Shown piece after piece: positions 12,062-24,603 of a stretch of 64,000 bases of DNA. The translations under genes were made by a program, and so were the position numbers. The notes below the pieces were generated by a model. It saw only the letters and a program-made list of their open reading frames with translations, did not search any database and was not told the DNA's origin. Positions within the stretch are counted from its first letter, which is position 1, and every line of letters begins with the position of its first letter. The stretch comes from Gaeumannomyces sp. JS-464 (Eukaryota; Ascomycota; Sordariomycetes; Magnaporthales; Magnaporthaceae), in the NCBI GenBank assembly GCA_002197995.1, contig NGZR01000003.1:3286001-3350000 (forward strand). The letters run 5' to 3'.

Positions 12062-14281
12062 TCAGAGACCATTGCTGGCGCATGTGAAGACAGTTCCCAC
12101 GGACCCCGAATGGAACGAGTCGATAATGCTTTGCACTGTCGCGTAGGTGCCCACTGTGAGAAAGAAGACACCAACGAGTATGATGAAAACGTTCAACAGA
12201 AAGATAGCATATCCACTTAACGATTTGTCCTTCACCAGTGTCACCTTGCCGTCCGCTGTCCGCATGCGGAAGTACGCAACGCCCCAGAAGATGAACCCAA
12301 AGAAGCTATCAAACAGTGACGACATGAGGGAAAGGACTGTGGCAGGATTATCGTGGCAAATATTAGTGTTCTGTGGTTTGTGACCTGGTATTCCTTTTGT
12401 GACCGCAGTTAAAGAGTGAAAGGGCAAAGAAGAAGAAGAAGTACTCACGATCCGAGAAGAAAGGGATAACCTCGGCAATGATAAACGCGAGGAACCAAGT
12501 CGCGACTTTGATGATAATCGTCAGTATCGGCATAAGTTTAAAATTTGGTTCGAGAAGGTTCAGTGTGGTAGGCTTACATAGAATGCCTGCCCAAGAGGCC
12601 CAGCCAACAACGGTGTGCTCGTTTTTATGCCTCGAGTTCTCGAAGATGCGGAAGAAGATGAACCTTGCCGAGACAGAAGCGTAAAGAACACCGAGGAACA
12701 CGATGGTGGGTACCATGAACGAGAAAGCGACCTTCTTGTAGATGTCGTTGAGCTGGCCAAAGGCGGGGGCCGTCATGTATTGGTTCCCGGTGTAGGCGTA
12801 GACAACGCTGCCAATAATGCTGAAAACAAAGATCTCGGCAATGGTGCAGGCCCACAGCGCCTTGGGGAAGTCCCTCGGGTCCTTCATCTCCGCAATAAAG
12901 CTGGGCAGAGTGATCTGACCCTATAATGTTTTAGGTGGCGTTAATAATTGCAGGTGCAAGAAAGGTAAAAAATAAAATGGTTAGAAATGGAAAGGTATAA
13001 CCAACAATGAAGGTGTAACTTATATTAAGAAACGCGCTCAGGCCCATGATGAACGTGGTGCTGGCGACAGGGAAGGCCGTGACGACGGGCTCTCCGCCGA
13101 CCTTGGGAACCCGGACGGGGTAGTGTAGGATGGCCGAGGGTCGTAGCCCGCAGGGAGCTTTTGGATACCTGCGAAAATAGCTGCGAGCAGCACAGAGACG
13201 AAAGTAAAGGCGGCGGACGCGGTGCCCAGCTTTGACAGCATACTGAAGGTCCTGGGAAGGGACGACAGCCAGCAGACAATGGCGATGATGATTCCGTAAC
13301 TGACCGTACGGCACTTAACGTTGTCTTCGGTCGCGGTCATGGTGTTCAAATATTTGGCGCCGACCAAGACGTGTAGCCCCTGGATAAACTGTGGTGGGAG
13401 GGAGCAGGGCAGCGTCAGTCGGCGAAGGGGAGATTTAAGATCTGGCCATCACAAGGAAGGGGGGGGGGAGGGTGCATACTGTGTTGTTCAGGAGGAACAT
13501 GACTGCAGTCGCATACCACGCCCACTTCTTTCCCCAGAAGAGCATCTGCCCAATGTCCAACATCACGACCTCGGTGGCGGAGGCAGAATTCCCAGAATCA
13601 ATGATCTTACCAGCAATTAGCATCGTTCTCTGAGGAGGGCGCTCGCGAGCCAAGGCGCCGGCAGACTTACGTGTAGAGGACAACAAGAGCAACAAGCACG
13701 GTGAGTATCAGGCTGCATATAGCGAGGTTAGCTGATGTACAATTGCAAGCCAACTGTGATTGAGATGAGCGTGTTCTGATATTGCTGATGTTTAGACAGC
13801 GGACGGGGTGTGTTGGTAACGTACCCAGGGACGAGACCAAGCACACTATAGGACCATGGAAAGCTCATGATAGCAAGGCAGATGTACTCGGAGAATAGCA
13901 GTGCTGCAGTCTACATTAGGCAGTTTAGTGCATGCCCGAACTCAAAAGTCCCTGAAAACGACTGGCAAATTCCAGTAAAGCGGAAAGATAAGGGCCCCCG
14001 GCGGCGCGTACCTTTTGCCAGCTGCAGGTACGGTACTGGATAGCCGCATTGGCCTCGAGGGCTAGCTGCTTGTCAAGAATGGCGGCGCTACTTTCGCTGT
14101 CGGAATCGGCAACGGAAATGACCACCACAGGGCTAATGCGAGGCCCGATGTTCACCCCAGGGCCCCCGAACCACTGACGAAAGTCTCTCAAGGGGGACTC
14201 GAAGGTGGTGCCGGCAGAGAAGTCCGGGCCTTCGTACACAGCCTTGTCGCTCCCCAACTGTGGACCGTCGTGGCTCGCCAT
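12062..14281 (-). CDS. Amino-acid permease, AAAP family (Neurospora Mtr-like)
   Basis: Plasma-membrane amino-acid/auxin permease family member resembling the Neurospora N-system transporter Mtr for neutral and aromatic amino acids. Eight exons can be placed: 14012-14281, 13825-13910, 13671-13712, 13480-13627, 13006-13388, 12578-12920, 12449-12505 and 12062-12336. Recognisable blocks are EYICLAIMSFPWSYSVLGLV, GIIIAIVCWLSSLPRTFSML, ITLPSFIAEMKDPRDFPKAL and FGFIFWGVAYFRMR, giving about 11 membrane segments. An alternative upstream methionine lies at 14305. One frame break sits in exon 5 near 13135-13140, after the segment KLPAGYDPRP, where one frame must pass into another to reach the conserved VPKVGGEPVVTAFPVASTTF. 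A single missing or added base explains it. The remaining exons are clean, so I read this as a functional gene with a sequence error, or a very recent knock-out. Confidence 0.85.
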
Positions 14282-14305
14282 CGTGAAAGAGACGGTTTTG
14301 CACAC

Positions 14306-15688
14306 GGGTTGATATGAAGGCGCCTGGGGGTGTCAATCTGTCTTCTATTCGGGGCATCCGGGTTTGCCTGGCGCATGTGGCTTCTGGACGTTCGGGAAAG
14401 GGGCTGCGCTGGATGATACAGTGTAGCACGGCCGGGCGCGTGGGGTTGGGAAGAACTAAGCACAGACGCGGAAGCATGTGTGCATGTTATAACGGCTGCG
14501 CGGGAGGCGTCGCTTGCGCCATTTACCTGGAAACCAGGTCAGAAAACGGAGAAGGATCAGAGTTTTGCATATCAAAATGGCACTGGGATGACCTCGAGGC
14601 CAATCAGGGTGCCGTATTCGACCAGCAACCATCTCCTGTTGCTGCGCGAGGCCTGCTCAATCCCACCCTGCACAAAACAGGGTTGATTGCGACATGTCGA
14701 CCCCGAACACCGTCATCACAGCCACCGAATCTTCCTCGCGTGCAACCCATGGGACTGGGACGGTCCTTGCAGGGCTAGAGGGGCTCGAGGTGCTCGGTCT
14801 GCTCCACAGAGGAGCGGGATTGCCTGGGCGCAGATCAAGGAAAATACGCGGGGTGCTCGAGACGCGGATTAGACAATTCTATCCATCTCAGGGGACTGGA
14901 TGGCATCCATCGATGGACACTAGAATTGGATCGACATGTAAAGGGCACGGGAGATAACAATCAAGCTTCGAGCCAAGCAGGACAAGCTTTGCCCAGGCTT
15001 TCGCAACCGAAGCCACCACGGCCGACTGCTGGGCCGCTGGGCAGGCACCAGACGGTCAAAACCCATGCGTGCAGACGGGGGCAATGCCCGATTTTAGCAA
15101 GGGACAACAACGACCAGCCTACGTGTAACAACGTGGCATGCGGTGTCGGCCAGGAACGGCATGCGGCGTGAGCCCGTGTGAGCTGTCTGCTCGAGTCCAC
15201 CGTTGGCCCTTCCCCGTGTGCCAGTCAATCGACGCCAAGGCGACTGCGCTGGCGGATTGGGCGGGCCCGATGACGTGACATCACGTGCCTTCGCGCCTCG
15301 GCCAGTGCCAACAGACACAGCCACATGAACAGCCTCACCAACCCCTTGCATTTCACCCACTCGCGGGACTCGAGAGCGGACCCGAAAGGCAGGCCAAGCA
15401 GGCAGGCCAAGCAGGCAGGCCAAGCAGGCAGCCCGCCAATACCCAGCCTCACCATGGCATTTACGCGCGCGGCCGCTTCCCTGCATTTTGGCGCCCAGGG
15501 CGACGTGGGTCGAATGGGGGTTTCTTGTTCACCGACATAGTCCCCGGGCCGACGAGTTATTTAGACCCCTTTCTTGTGGACAGACGGCTTGCTGCTCCCT
15601 CGCTGCTCCCCTCTTTCCACGAGGAAGAAACCCGTATCTCTGCGCACCGCTGTACCGCCCTCGAGACGTGCGGATCAGGCATGCTGCA
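14306..15688. other. Intergenic, no gene recognised
   Basis: Divergent spacer between the permease and the T5orf172 gene. Apart from a short 13-bp tandem repeat near 15388 nothing stands out. The open frames overlap and match no family. Confidence 0.45.
15388..15430. repeat. Short tandem repeat, 13-bp unit, three copies plus a part
   Basis: The unit GGCAGGCCAAGCA is repeated three times head to tail and then begins a fourth copy that diverges. It lies about 270 bp upstream of the T5orf172 gene start. Confidence 0.85.
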
Positions 15689-17061
15689 ATGCCTTTCATA
15701 GCCAACACCCCCGAGTCTCTGCTTGGCCGGAGCGACTCCAAGAACCCCGCGACAACATGCCGCGGTATCACGTCCGGCGGCCGGCCATGCAGACGACCCT
15801 CACAGAGGATGCCCCGGTGGCAGCGCCCCTTCCACACCGCCCCGACGGAAGCACAAGCTTCGCGTCGACGATCCGGCCGACGAGTCGCTCTACTGCTGGC
15901 AGCACAAAGAGCAGGCGAGCATATCAGCCCACTCCAGCCCTGGCCCACGCCTGTCACACACCCCTATCCTCGAGGAGCGCACCAGCATCGACACGCTTGC
16001 CGACCGCCTCGGCCTGCTCGACGTCTCCAATAAGCCCTCTAGGAAGCATCGCCCCTCGCACAGCTACGGCGGCGGACATTCGGCGGGGAGACCACCCCAT
16101 GAATCAAGACCGCAACCGAAGCAGGAAGGGTTCTCGCTGTGTTTCTGCTTCAAGATCCCAATCGATATCGACGAAGGACCTCCGCCCCCGGCGCGACCCA
16201 AACCGCGTCCGGTCCAATCCACCACCCCCGCCGCCGGCCCGTCAGCGGCGACCCCAACAAAGCCGGGGAAGCATCTCTCCCCGTCCTCGGCGGCGTCCTC
16301 ATCACGGCCGTCCCGCCCGAGCCTGTCTGGGGGTGCTCCCTCTTCGCCTTCCCCCGGCGGCAGCAGCGGCCGCAAGCGCCACTCGTCCTCGGCATCGACG
16401 CAGTCCCAGACCGCAGAGTACATGTCCCTGATCCTGCCGTCCACTAGCCCGCAGACGGCGTCGCAGCTGCTCGCCGAGCTGGCCAAGCCCATGTCGCAGC
16501 AGGACGACGCTGGCTACATCTACATGTTCTGGCTGACTCCTGACGGGGGCGGCGCCGCGGCCCCGCCGCCCGTTGATGCGGCGCGCTCTCTGCTCGCACC
16601 GCCCTCTTCATCGCGCCAGCGGCGGCCTAGCGACGTCATGGCCCCTTTGCGGCTGGCGGCACTCGGTCTTCGCCCGGGAAAGGCGGCAGCTCCAGCGGCA
16701 AAAAAACGATCCTCCTCAAGATCGGGCGGGCAACCAACGTGCAGCGGCGCCTCAACGAGTGGTCGCGGCAGTGCGGGTACAACCTGTCGCTGATCCGCTA
16801 CTACCCGTACATACCGTCGTCGTCGCCCGGCGGCAGCCCCGGCGCGGCGCTGCCCCGCAAGACGCCGCACAGCCACAAGGTCGAGCGGCTGGTCCATATC
16901 GAGCTTCGGGCATGGGTCTGCGGGTCGCGGACCGCGAAAAGTGCCCGGAGTGCGGGCGCGAGCACCGCGAGTGGTTCGAGGTCGAAGCGTCCCGCTCAGG
17001 GGTCGAGGTCGTTGATGAGGTCATCAGGCGGTGGGCAACGTGGGACGAGTCACGAGTTTGA
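15689..17061 (+). CDS. T5orf172 (DUF1766) GIY-YIG-like domain protein, frame broken
   Basis: Fungal protein of the T5orf172/DUF1766 family, a GIY-YIG-related domain also called Mug113 in fission yeast; its role is not established. The N-terminus MPFIANTPESLLGRSDSKNP leads to a zinc-ribbon-like start (CRGITSGGRPCRR) and CWQHKEQA. Then comes a long Pro/Ser-rich linker, the segment LCFCFKIPIDIDE, and a C-terminal domain with YIYMFWLTP, LLKIGRATNVQRRLNEWSRQ and KVERLVHIEL, closing with CPECGREHREWFEV. The chain has to change frame about three times: between 15790 and 15850, between 16620 and 16690, and near 16912. Each is explained by a one- or two-base change. The family call rests on the NVQRRLNEWSRQC and KCPECGREHREWF motifs and is secure; the intactness of the gene is not. 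Confidence 0.78.
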
Positions 17062-17724
17062 GACATCAATGTTGGGTTGGTTTTCCTAGTTCTTCCCTTG
17101 GGCTTCATGGTTGGGTTGGACTTTCGGGGGGAAATATAGGCATAGGTGGTCCCGCCTGGAAGAGGTGGGATTGAGGATTACGACTTCACGACTGAGACTG
17201 GACGCACACATCCTTTTTATTTCTTTATCTCGGATCATCGACTGCAATCTAGGCGTTGGCGGACATATACGTCGTACCGTTTGCTTTCCCCGCATTTCAT
17301 AGCACATGTGCATCTCTGTAATTATACGTCTTAGTGATCACTAGGATACACTGATGAGGAATGACAAGCACTTCTCGTTGCATCACCGAGAAATCAAGAG
17401 CCTTGCATCCTAACAGTAACGAATGGGGTTCAGCTCTCAGGCAGCAGAGCGACTTCTTTCTACCCTGGATATCGTTGTATGACGGTAGCCGCCATATCAA
17501 AGCGGTCAAAGCAAGGGCATGTGCCGTTAGATTACACGTGAATGGCCGCGATACGGGATCGTCTTCTATGCTAGCGATTCCGGATGGAGGTTGAAAAAGA
17601 TAATGCGAGATTTTGGTATGTCTATTCTAATCCACACGAGTTTATGCATTTCCCAGTCATTTTTAACGCCTTCCTGGTATTACCGTATGCAACCACCAGG
17701 CCAAAACCCCCGGTTTATGTGGTA

Positions 17725-19837
17725 TTATGTCCTAGTTCTTGGCTCACTCGCCTCGTAGGCTCCCGGGAGTTCGATCCTAGTCTGGTTCCCCTGGAGCTCA
17801 GCCGCGGCGTGAGTCCCCTGCAGCTCGGCGCCGGGCGCCTGCGCGAGCATCTCGTGGACCACTCGCGAGTCCGCCTCCGTGGCGGCGGTCCAGGGCGACT
17901 CCGCCTTTGCTGGCCAAGACCCCGCCGTCGCCGACGAGAGCGCCATGCTGTGGAGCCCGAGGCTCTGCGCGTACGTCGATGCGAGCTCCGACCGGGCCGC
18001 GGCCGGCGAGGTGTCGAGCTCGGGCTTGTAGAAGAGGGCGGCGGCGGGGCCGTGTTTGCGGGCGGCCTCGTCGTCGCTGGCGGGGGGTGCGGCGGCGGCG
18101 GCGGTGTCGGTGGCGTCGACGGCCTTGTATCGGTTGCGCCGGCGGGCCAGGAGCCAGGCGGCGATGCCCGCGAGGAGAAGGGCGACTGCGCCGCCGACCG
18201 CACCGCCCACGATGGCCGCGGTATTATTGCTTGGCTCCTTCGTGCCGTTTTTGGCTGCGTCGCTGTTGCTGCTGTCTGGGACTATAGCGCCAGGGCCGGC
18301 TGTTAGCGCTTTGGGACTGCTGATTAGAGAATTTCAGCAACGGCTGACTGGAAGATGGCAAACTGACTTTCAAGCATTGCCGCCTTGACGCGGTCGTTGT
18401 TCCAGCTCACGTGGTCCAGGTTTCTGTTGGGCGACATATTAGTGAAAGGTCAAGCTTTAGGTGGCCGGAGCGACTTGGAGAATAAGGAATGTATAAGCCA
18501 CATACCCTTCGCTGTACCAGGTTTTGATGTAGCTCGGCGACTCGTACGGGTCGCCCGTAGGAGAATAATCCTGTGCAAAATCCAACGTGCCCATGTCGAA
18601 GATACGGAGCCCCATATTGTTGCGGGCCGCGACGGTGCCGTTGCGCCCCTGGCCGCCGAGAATGACCATCTGCCGCTTCCCGACGACCTCGCACGCGTGG
18701 CCCGACGACTCGGCCTGGCCGTGCAGAACGCGCCACCAGTTCATGGCCGGGAGCGAGAGCACGTAGAGGTCGCCGGCGGGGGCCAGCGAGGGGCTCGCCA
18801 AATCGCCGCCAAAGACGTAGACCTCGGTCGAGTTGCGGCTGTGCGGCGTGCTCCGGACGCCGACGGCGCAAAAGTACCGGCGCTCCGGGGGCACGTCGCC
18901 CGTGGCCGCCTGCGAGAGCCACTGCCTCTTGACGGGGTCGTAGAAGACGAGCCGGCCGAGGCTGAGCGCGGAGCCGGCGACGTCGCTGAGGTCGCTGCCG
19001 GGCCGGCCCGCGTAGCCGCCCAGGAAGAGGACGAGGCCGCGCTCGCCGAGGTGCGGGATACACACGGCGCTGCCGCCCATCACGCCGGCGTTTTGGAACA
19101 CGTCGTGCGGCACCGTCGTGTTGGACCACTTTTTCGTCACGATCTCGTAGGTCACCAGGCCGCCCCTGAGCTGGCTTCCGGTGGACCACGTCCCTCCGAA
19201 CGGCGGCGGCGTGCTGTTGACCGCCGACGGCTGGGCCCGCGACGCCACCGAGATAAATGCCATACCCGGCACACGAAACGGAATACCCCAGGCCCGGCCC
19301 CCAGTTCCCGGCTTTGGCGGCCTGGGTCAGGGTCGAGTCGCCGGGATCCGCCGCCGGCTTCTCGGGGGACCAGTTGGCGACGCCCCGGCTGTCAGTGGCT
19401 AGGACGAAAAGGTCGCGGGTTAGGGGCGCGTCGCCGGGGTAGTTGTCTGACTTCCCGACGGTCACGTTTGTGGTGCGGAAGCCGCCCCAGCTAAGCAGCG
19501 ATTTGGTGCCGGGCATTTTCCACAGCTGGAACCCCCAGACGCGGTGGCCGAGCATCTGGACCGCCGAGGTCACCCAGTTCATGGGTGCGATAGTCGGGCT
19601 GTTGGCTGGCCATTTGTCCTTAAGGTTGATGACCAAGGTGTCGTAGTATTTGTTATCGTCTTTGTTGGAGGGCTCACCTCCGTGGATGTAGAGGAAGTCA
19701 TCGACGGCGGCAATGGACACGTGCTTTCGCCCCGTGAAGTCTGGTCGCGTGAACTGGGCGAAGCTGGTGTGGAAGAGGCAGCAGTAGGCCACGAGAACCA
19801 GGGTGCGCAAACGCACGTACAGGAGGCGTTTGGGCAT
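17725..19837 (-). CDS. Secreted or membrane kelch-repeat protein with C-terminal TM segment
   Basis: Starts at 19837 with a signal peptide (MPKRLLYVRLRTLVLVAYCC...SFAQ). Kelch-type beta-propeller repeats follow: FLYIHGGEPSNK, KSLLSWGGFRT, LVLFLGGYAG, EVYVFGGDLAS and RQMVILGGQGRNG. The ectodomain ends near TWYSEG. After one or two introns (about 18435-18510 and about 18300-18360) it resumes with a Ser/Asn-rich stalk and one membrane helix (VGGAVGGAVALLLAGIAAWL) followed by basic residues (RRRNRYKAV) and a cytoplasmic tail of about 130 residues rich in Ala and Thr. This is the usual layout of fungal cell-wall or surface kelch proteins of unknown ligand. One frame break lies near 19285-19295, between GNWGPGLG and FRVPGMAFISVA, and a single inserted base accounts for it. 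Exon ends in the 3' half are approximate. Confidence 0.8.
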
Positions 19838-21640
19838 CTCAAAATGCTGTGGCGGCTAGTCTATGTTGTGCACGACGTATTCCATGGTGGTGGGAGGAAC
19901 GCCATTGCGAGAGTTTTGTTTTAAGCTTGACTGCGTTGATGGAGAGGAGGGTGCTGGGGCACCGCTCCTGACTTGTCTGCCTGGCTGGCCCCGTCCGGCC
20001 CCTGGCAGACGCTTATTTTTAGTGGCCGCAGTGCCGGTCGCACAATAGAGAGCGAGTGCATGGTCAGTCCGAAGGATTGATGAATAGGACGAGGGAGGAC
20101 GGCAAGTTGAGCAGCGGGAATGCGAGGAATCAGGGGTTAGTTGGAAGTGCGGCTTGGCTTTGGGCATAGCCCCGCTTGCGGCAGTGAGCGTTGAAACCTG
20201 AGCCAGAAGGATTCTGTGCTCGGGCTGACAGGTCGGGACCGAACAGAAAAGAAAAAGAAAAAGGGGAAATTACCGGAAGCTTGAAGCCCGGGCAGTCACA
20301 TCCATTGCGCCACTGTCAAAATTGCTGTAGGCACGCCCCTCGGATCCGACACTCGCCAACTGCCTTCCGGTATTGTTTCCAACGTCAGTTTACCCAGGCA
20401 TCCGACTTTGGGCCATGAGCCACACCACGCCTTGTAGCCTGTAGCGTGGCCTGGATGTTGCCTTGTCTTGCGGAACTCCAGGAGGCTGGGACCTGGGATG
20501 ATGGATGCAGGAGGGATTTGCGATTCGCTATCCGCCGTTTTCCAAGTGCGCCTCCTCGGACCGCATCGCAGGCCTTCAACCATGGCACCAGAATTGGCCA
20601 ATTCTGGCGTCACAATGCCCTCCTAGGCGCTGGTAGCTGTGCAAAAGCCGCCGGCTGTGACACAAGGCAAACTTCAAGAACAGAAATGCAGCGCCGGTGC
20701 CACGGGTGTTTTGGCTGAAGATCGGCCGCTCCAGCGTCCGTCCACAAGTCCGACCCTCGCTTCATCAACGGCTATAGTTTTGGAAAAGGGCCCGATGCAA
20801 GACCACCCACTCGACCAGTCGCCGATCGTATGGTTGAACTGGAACGTCACGTCCAGCGAATCAAATCACCGCTCTCGCGCTTCTCGCCCGTTGCTGACGA
20901 GCGCGATGGGATCCGTGGGACCGTCTCGCGCCATCCTGGTGTCGTTTCTAGGTCCGGGAACGCCTCGCCGTTGCACCTGCAACGTATCACCGATGATGCG
21001 ATTATAGCCACCCCTACAGGTAGCACCGTCTCTTGAGACCTGGATCCAGTCCATCATGCGGTTCGGATCGATGCGCGGCGGGGCCGCCCGGCCGGGCGCA
21101 GATTATCTAGTTTGCAAATGTAGGTATCCCAAAATGGCGAGCTCTACCGCTCTCTCCGCTCCCCCGACGAGCAGCCTAGGGTGGACTGACATATTTGAGG
21201 GGATGGTATATCGATACGTTACGGTGGAGAAGATAGGCACGTCCTTGGTTGGGTCAGGTCCCGCAGCCGTGTGTCGGCATTCTCTCAGACCGGAGGGCCC
21301 ATGGGCCATGTCATGACTGCTGGATGGCTCTATAAACTCTGTCGCTTAGCTGTCAGGATATGAGCCGAGTCGAGAAATCCCAGTGCCCGGTAAACATTTG
21401 GCCTTGTGGAGGCGCTAACTAGATCCCATTCACGGAGATGATACGGGGGAAGGAGGAAAAATCTGGGGAGCTCTAGGATATCCACTCCACCATTGGGCAA
21501 GTAAACATTTCAAAGTGTGCCTTTTTCGAGTGTCAAGAATCTCACAGCGAATGCAGACTCATCGAGGAGCGGTCTACTTACTGGGAGGCAAATCCTTGCA
21601 ATAGGCGGATAACATGCACAGGCTTGGGTATCCCCGCCGG
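19838..21640. other. Intergenic, no gene recognised
   Basis: About 1.8 kb with no supported gene. Short open frames occur on both strands but none has a family match or plausible splicing. It contains the upstream region of the kelch gene. Confidence 0.45.
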
Positions 21641-23329
21641 TCAGAGGTCAATGTCTTCAATCTTGGTCAAAGATATTTGGAGGTCTTCTAGTGCCGCCTC
21701 ATCCAGAGCCCTCGTATGGACTCCGAATTGGATGCCGATCTCATCATCGTCCAGGAGCAGGACACCTGCATCCCTCTCGACCCACCTGTCGACGTTGAAC
21801 TGTACGTATTGCAGCACATTCTCCCTTGCCCGTCTCAGGCCAACTCCGCCGTCACATCGGGTCGAGACGAAGGGGTCGGGAGTCCCGCGTGTTGACAACA
21901 GCGCCGGAAGGGGCGGGGACGGCCGGTCATACGTCAGGAAGACTCGCCTGCCGGCTAGGTCGTCGTTGTGCTGCTCGTCCGGCTGCGCCTTGCCGTCCCA
22001 GTCGCCCGAGCCCATGGAAAACACCCGCAGCTGTCCGGCGAGGGCGTCGCGCCAGCGGCTCAAGACGGCATGCCAGCGCAGCGGAAGGCCAAGCTCGATC
22101 CTGTCGTTGTTGGGATCGGCGCTGAACGCCTCGGGGATGGGGTAGTTCTCGTCGTCGAGGGGAGGACGGACGATGGCGCGCCAGAGGATAGGGCAGTCGT
22201 CGAGGTACAGCTCTTGGAGGCTGCCGAGACCGGCGATCCAGTCTACTTGCCAGTTGTGTGAAAAGACGTAGTTGCCAAGCGCAAGAACGCGCAAATTCGG
22301 CAAGCCGCCGCTGGGGTTGATGAGGCGCAGGTCCAGCTTTGGACACCAGCCAAAGTAGTGACGGTCGTAAAGGGATAGTACCGTAAGATTTCGAGCTACG
22401 GCGGGCTTTAGCCAGGTGAGAGGGAGGTTTTCATACACCTCGTATAAATCGGGCAGCTCAAGCCTGAGCTCGGGTTCTATTTCCTTTTCCCAGTGTGTGA
22501 TGAGGAGTTTGAGCGATTTGAGCGATGGTGCCGCCAGGGCCTCCTGGAATGCACGCGAACGAGTCAAACGGCGGTTGAGGAAGTCTGACAGGTTGGAAAT
22601 GGCGAGGGAAGCCAGCTCGATAGGCCCTTCCCCGTTCCCGTCTCCGTCGTCTGAGCTGGGGTCAAAATCGTCTTGTTGGAGATGCATGTCGAGCGCAAGG
22701 GGGATCCACATCTTTTTGTTCCAGGTTCCCCTCAGCGCTTGGAAGACGGTGTTGAGCACGTGAAAGCGAAAGTCGGTCGTCTCCGCAACGGCCAGGTTGG
22801 TCGGGAACCGCATGTCGATATTGCGGCGGGCGGTGTATTTGCTGAAGAATATGTTCAGGGTACGCAGGCCCCGCAAGCGCCGCAGGCATGGCAAGGCGGC
22901 GAGAAATGTGCCGGGGATCTTGTAGCCCTTGCCGCCGCGGTAGCGACACCGGTCGCCGACGTAGGTGTCGCAGGTCACCTCGTGGACGAGACGGCGCAGG
23001 TGCTCCGTCTCGGAGATGCGCACAAAGGACTCGGCGCTGGCGGCATGGCGAGCACTAAGCAGCACATGGCGGAATGCAAGCGGGGTGGCCTGGGCCGAAA
23101 GGATCCTGCAGACTAGACGGCAGGCGAGGAGGGCTTCCTTGGGGAGTTCAGAGAGAATGAGGCTCTGGATCTCGGCCGAGACATTGGCCAAGTGCGCGTT
23201 GGGCATGTCGTCGACCATCAGTCCGGTGGTCTCAGCCCACGAAGAAGTGCAATACTTCGACGTCGGCCGCCGCGGCCGCGGGGGTAACTGCAGTCTTGTA
23301 TCGGTGTGCGACTCCAAAAACCGTTGCAA
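21641..23329 (-). CDS. F-box-like protein with leucine-rich C-terminal region
   Basis: Single-exon frame of 562 aa; internal methionines near residues 38 and 42 (MVDDMPNAHL) are likelier starts because the fold begins right after them. The N-terminal stretch LANVSAEIQSLILSELPKEA followed by LLACRLVCRILSAQATPLAF is a fungal F-box-like helix set that would bind Skp1 in an SCF ubiquitin ligase. The remainder has scattered leucine-rich segments (LKSLKLLITHW, RNLTVLSLYDR, LPNLRVLALGNYVF, LGSLQELYLDDCPI) like the degenerate LRRs of fungal F-box proteins that present substrates. No substrate can be proposed. The frame is intact and codon use matches its neighbours. Confidence 0.75.
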   Translation of the reverse strand: MQRFLESHTDTRLQLPPRPRRPTSKYCTSSWAETTGLMVDDMPNAHLANVSAEIQSLILSELPKEALLACRLVCRILSAQATPLAFRHVLLSARHAASAESFVRISETEHLRRLVHEVTCDTYVGDRCRYRGGKGYKIPGTFLAALPCLRRLRGLRTLNIFFSKYTARRNIDMRFPTNLAVAETTDFRFHVLNTVFQALRGTWNKKMWIPLALDMHLQQDDFDPSSDDGDGNGEGPIELASLAISNLSDFLNRRLTRSRAFQEALAAPSLKSLKLLITHWEKEIEPELRLELPDLYEVYENLPLTWLKPAVARNLTVLSLYDRHYFGWCPKLDLRLINPSGGLPNLRVLALGNYVFSHNWQVDWIAGLGSLQELYLDDCPILWRAIVRPPLDDENYPIPEAFSADPNNDRIELGLPLRWHAVLSRWRDALAGQLRVFSMGSGDWDGKAQPDEQHNDDLAGRRVFLTYDRPSPPLPALLSTRGTPDPFVSTRCDGGVGLRRARENVLQYVQFNVDRWVERDAGVLLLDDDEIGIQFGVHTRALDEAALEDLQISLTKIEDIDL

Positions 23330-23850
23330 TTGGTGCAGGCGCCTATCTACCTAAAGAAGTGGAGACCAGGGGGATCGAGTCCGACTGCCACCACAGCATG
23401 TGTTCCAGGCATCATGTCCCGGCCTCTAGGCAGTCATGTTGTCTCGAGATGTTGCGTATTCCCATGCGCTAGTTGTACGTAGGTAGTTATGTAGCAAGCA
23501 AGTAGTCGGCACTTCTCTCTAGTACGAAGGCAAGCCATGACGGGATGCCAATCCATAATCTCGACCTCGCTGGGAGAGTGCATGCGGAGGTGAAGGTTTC
23601 CATGTCGAGGCTGAGGGGCAGCTTGATTCATTTCTGCAAGAGCGCTTACCAAATATCGCTTAGCGCCCTTGTGATCCGCAGACCGCAGCCGTTTTAGCGC
23701 TCAGGATGCGCGACGGGCTCAGCGATCTTTCGATCATCATATTTGATCCACTCATTCCTAGAGTTAACGCCCCGGAAGCTCGCCATCTTGCGAGATGACA
23801 GCAGCCCGTTCATTATTCTTTTCTTGCACCCGGCCCTGTCGTGTCGGGGC

Positions 23851-24603
23851 ATGCAGAACAAATCATGCCGAAAACGCGTTCGTCGGAGCATTGAACAGGT
23901 GCCACCGGAATCCTCTGATGAGCACCGCATGTGAGTCCAACTTTCTGTCTGGTCGCCCAGCAGAGCCAGAACGCCGAGTCCCGCATAACTGACCCGGCCT
24001 CCACCATCGCCGCGTTCATTTAGATACGAGCAAAATAGCCAAACCTCGCCGCTCCTGAGGCTTCCGCCGGAACTCCGCCTTCGAATCTACGAGCTGCTAT
24101 TCTCCGTCGGCCAGATCAGCATCGCCTACCGCCCATGGGATCCCAGGGGGAGAACTAGGACCGGCTTCTACTGCCGCACACTCTCGGCGGGCCAGAATCC
24201 ATGGGAACACAGCACCTCGGACATGGACAAAGGGCGGGAGGCGCACAGCGGTAGCAATATGAGCGAGGTTGCGCTGGTCGGCGTCGGCAGCAGCCGGGGC
24301 GGCGGCGGCGTCACTCTGCTTTCGGGCGTGTGCCGACAGCTGTACCACGAAACTGCCGTGCTACCCTTTAAACTGAACGTCTGGTCGTTCGTCGGCTCTC
24401 GGCTCGTAGAGCGCTACCTGAAGGAGCGGAGGATGTCGCTTCGTCAGCGGCGGGCAGTCCGCACGCTCTTCGCCCGCGAGAAGGCGAGCGCGTCCGTCGA
24501 GAAATCGTTTGGCGGGCTCAAGGTCATTGGCTGGCGTGGGGACAACGGCCGCCTGGTCAAGTGCAGCACCAGCCCAATCATGCACAGTATTAAAGGTAGT
24601 TGA
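23851..24603 (+). CDS. Short 2EXR/F-box-like domain protein
   Basis: Two exons, 23851-23930 and 24024-24603, join to 219 aa across a GTGAGT..TAG intron. The key motif LLRLPPELRLRIYELLF straddles the beginning of exon 2 and is the signature of the fungal 2EXR/DUF7730 F-box-like group. The later segment LLSGVCRQLYHETAVLPFKLN is the second typical block (CRQLYHEt..l.f..N). The function of these proteins is not known; they are numerous in filamentous ascomycetes. The exon 1 start is a guess based on the shortest basic N-terminus (MQNKSCRKRVRR), and an upstream in-frame methionine exists at 23743. Confidence 0.65.

Noticed and set aside
15388..15430. 13-bp tandem repeats considered as a CRISPR-like array
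   Set aside because: Units are directly adjacent without spacers, and the genome is fungal.
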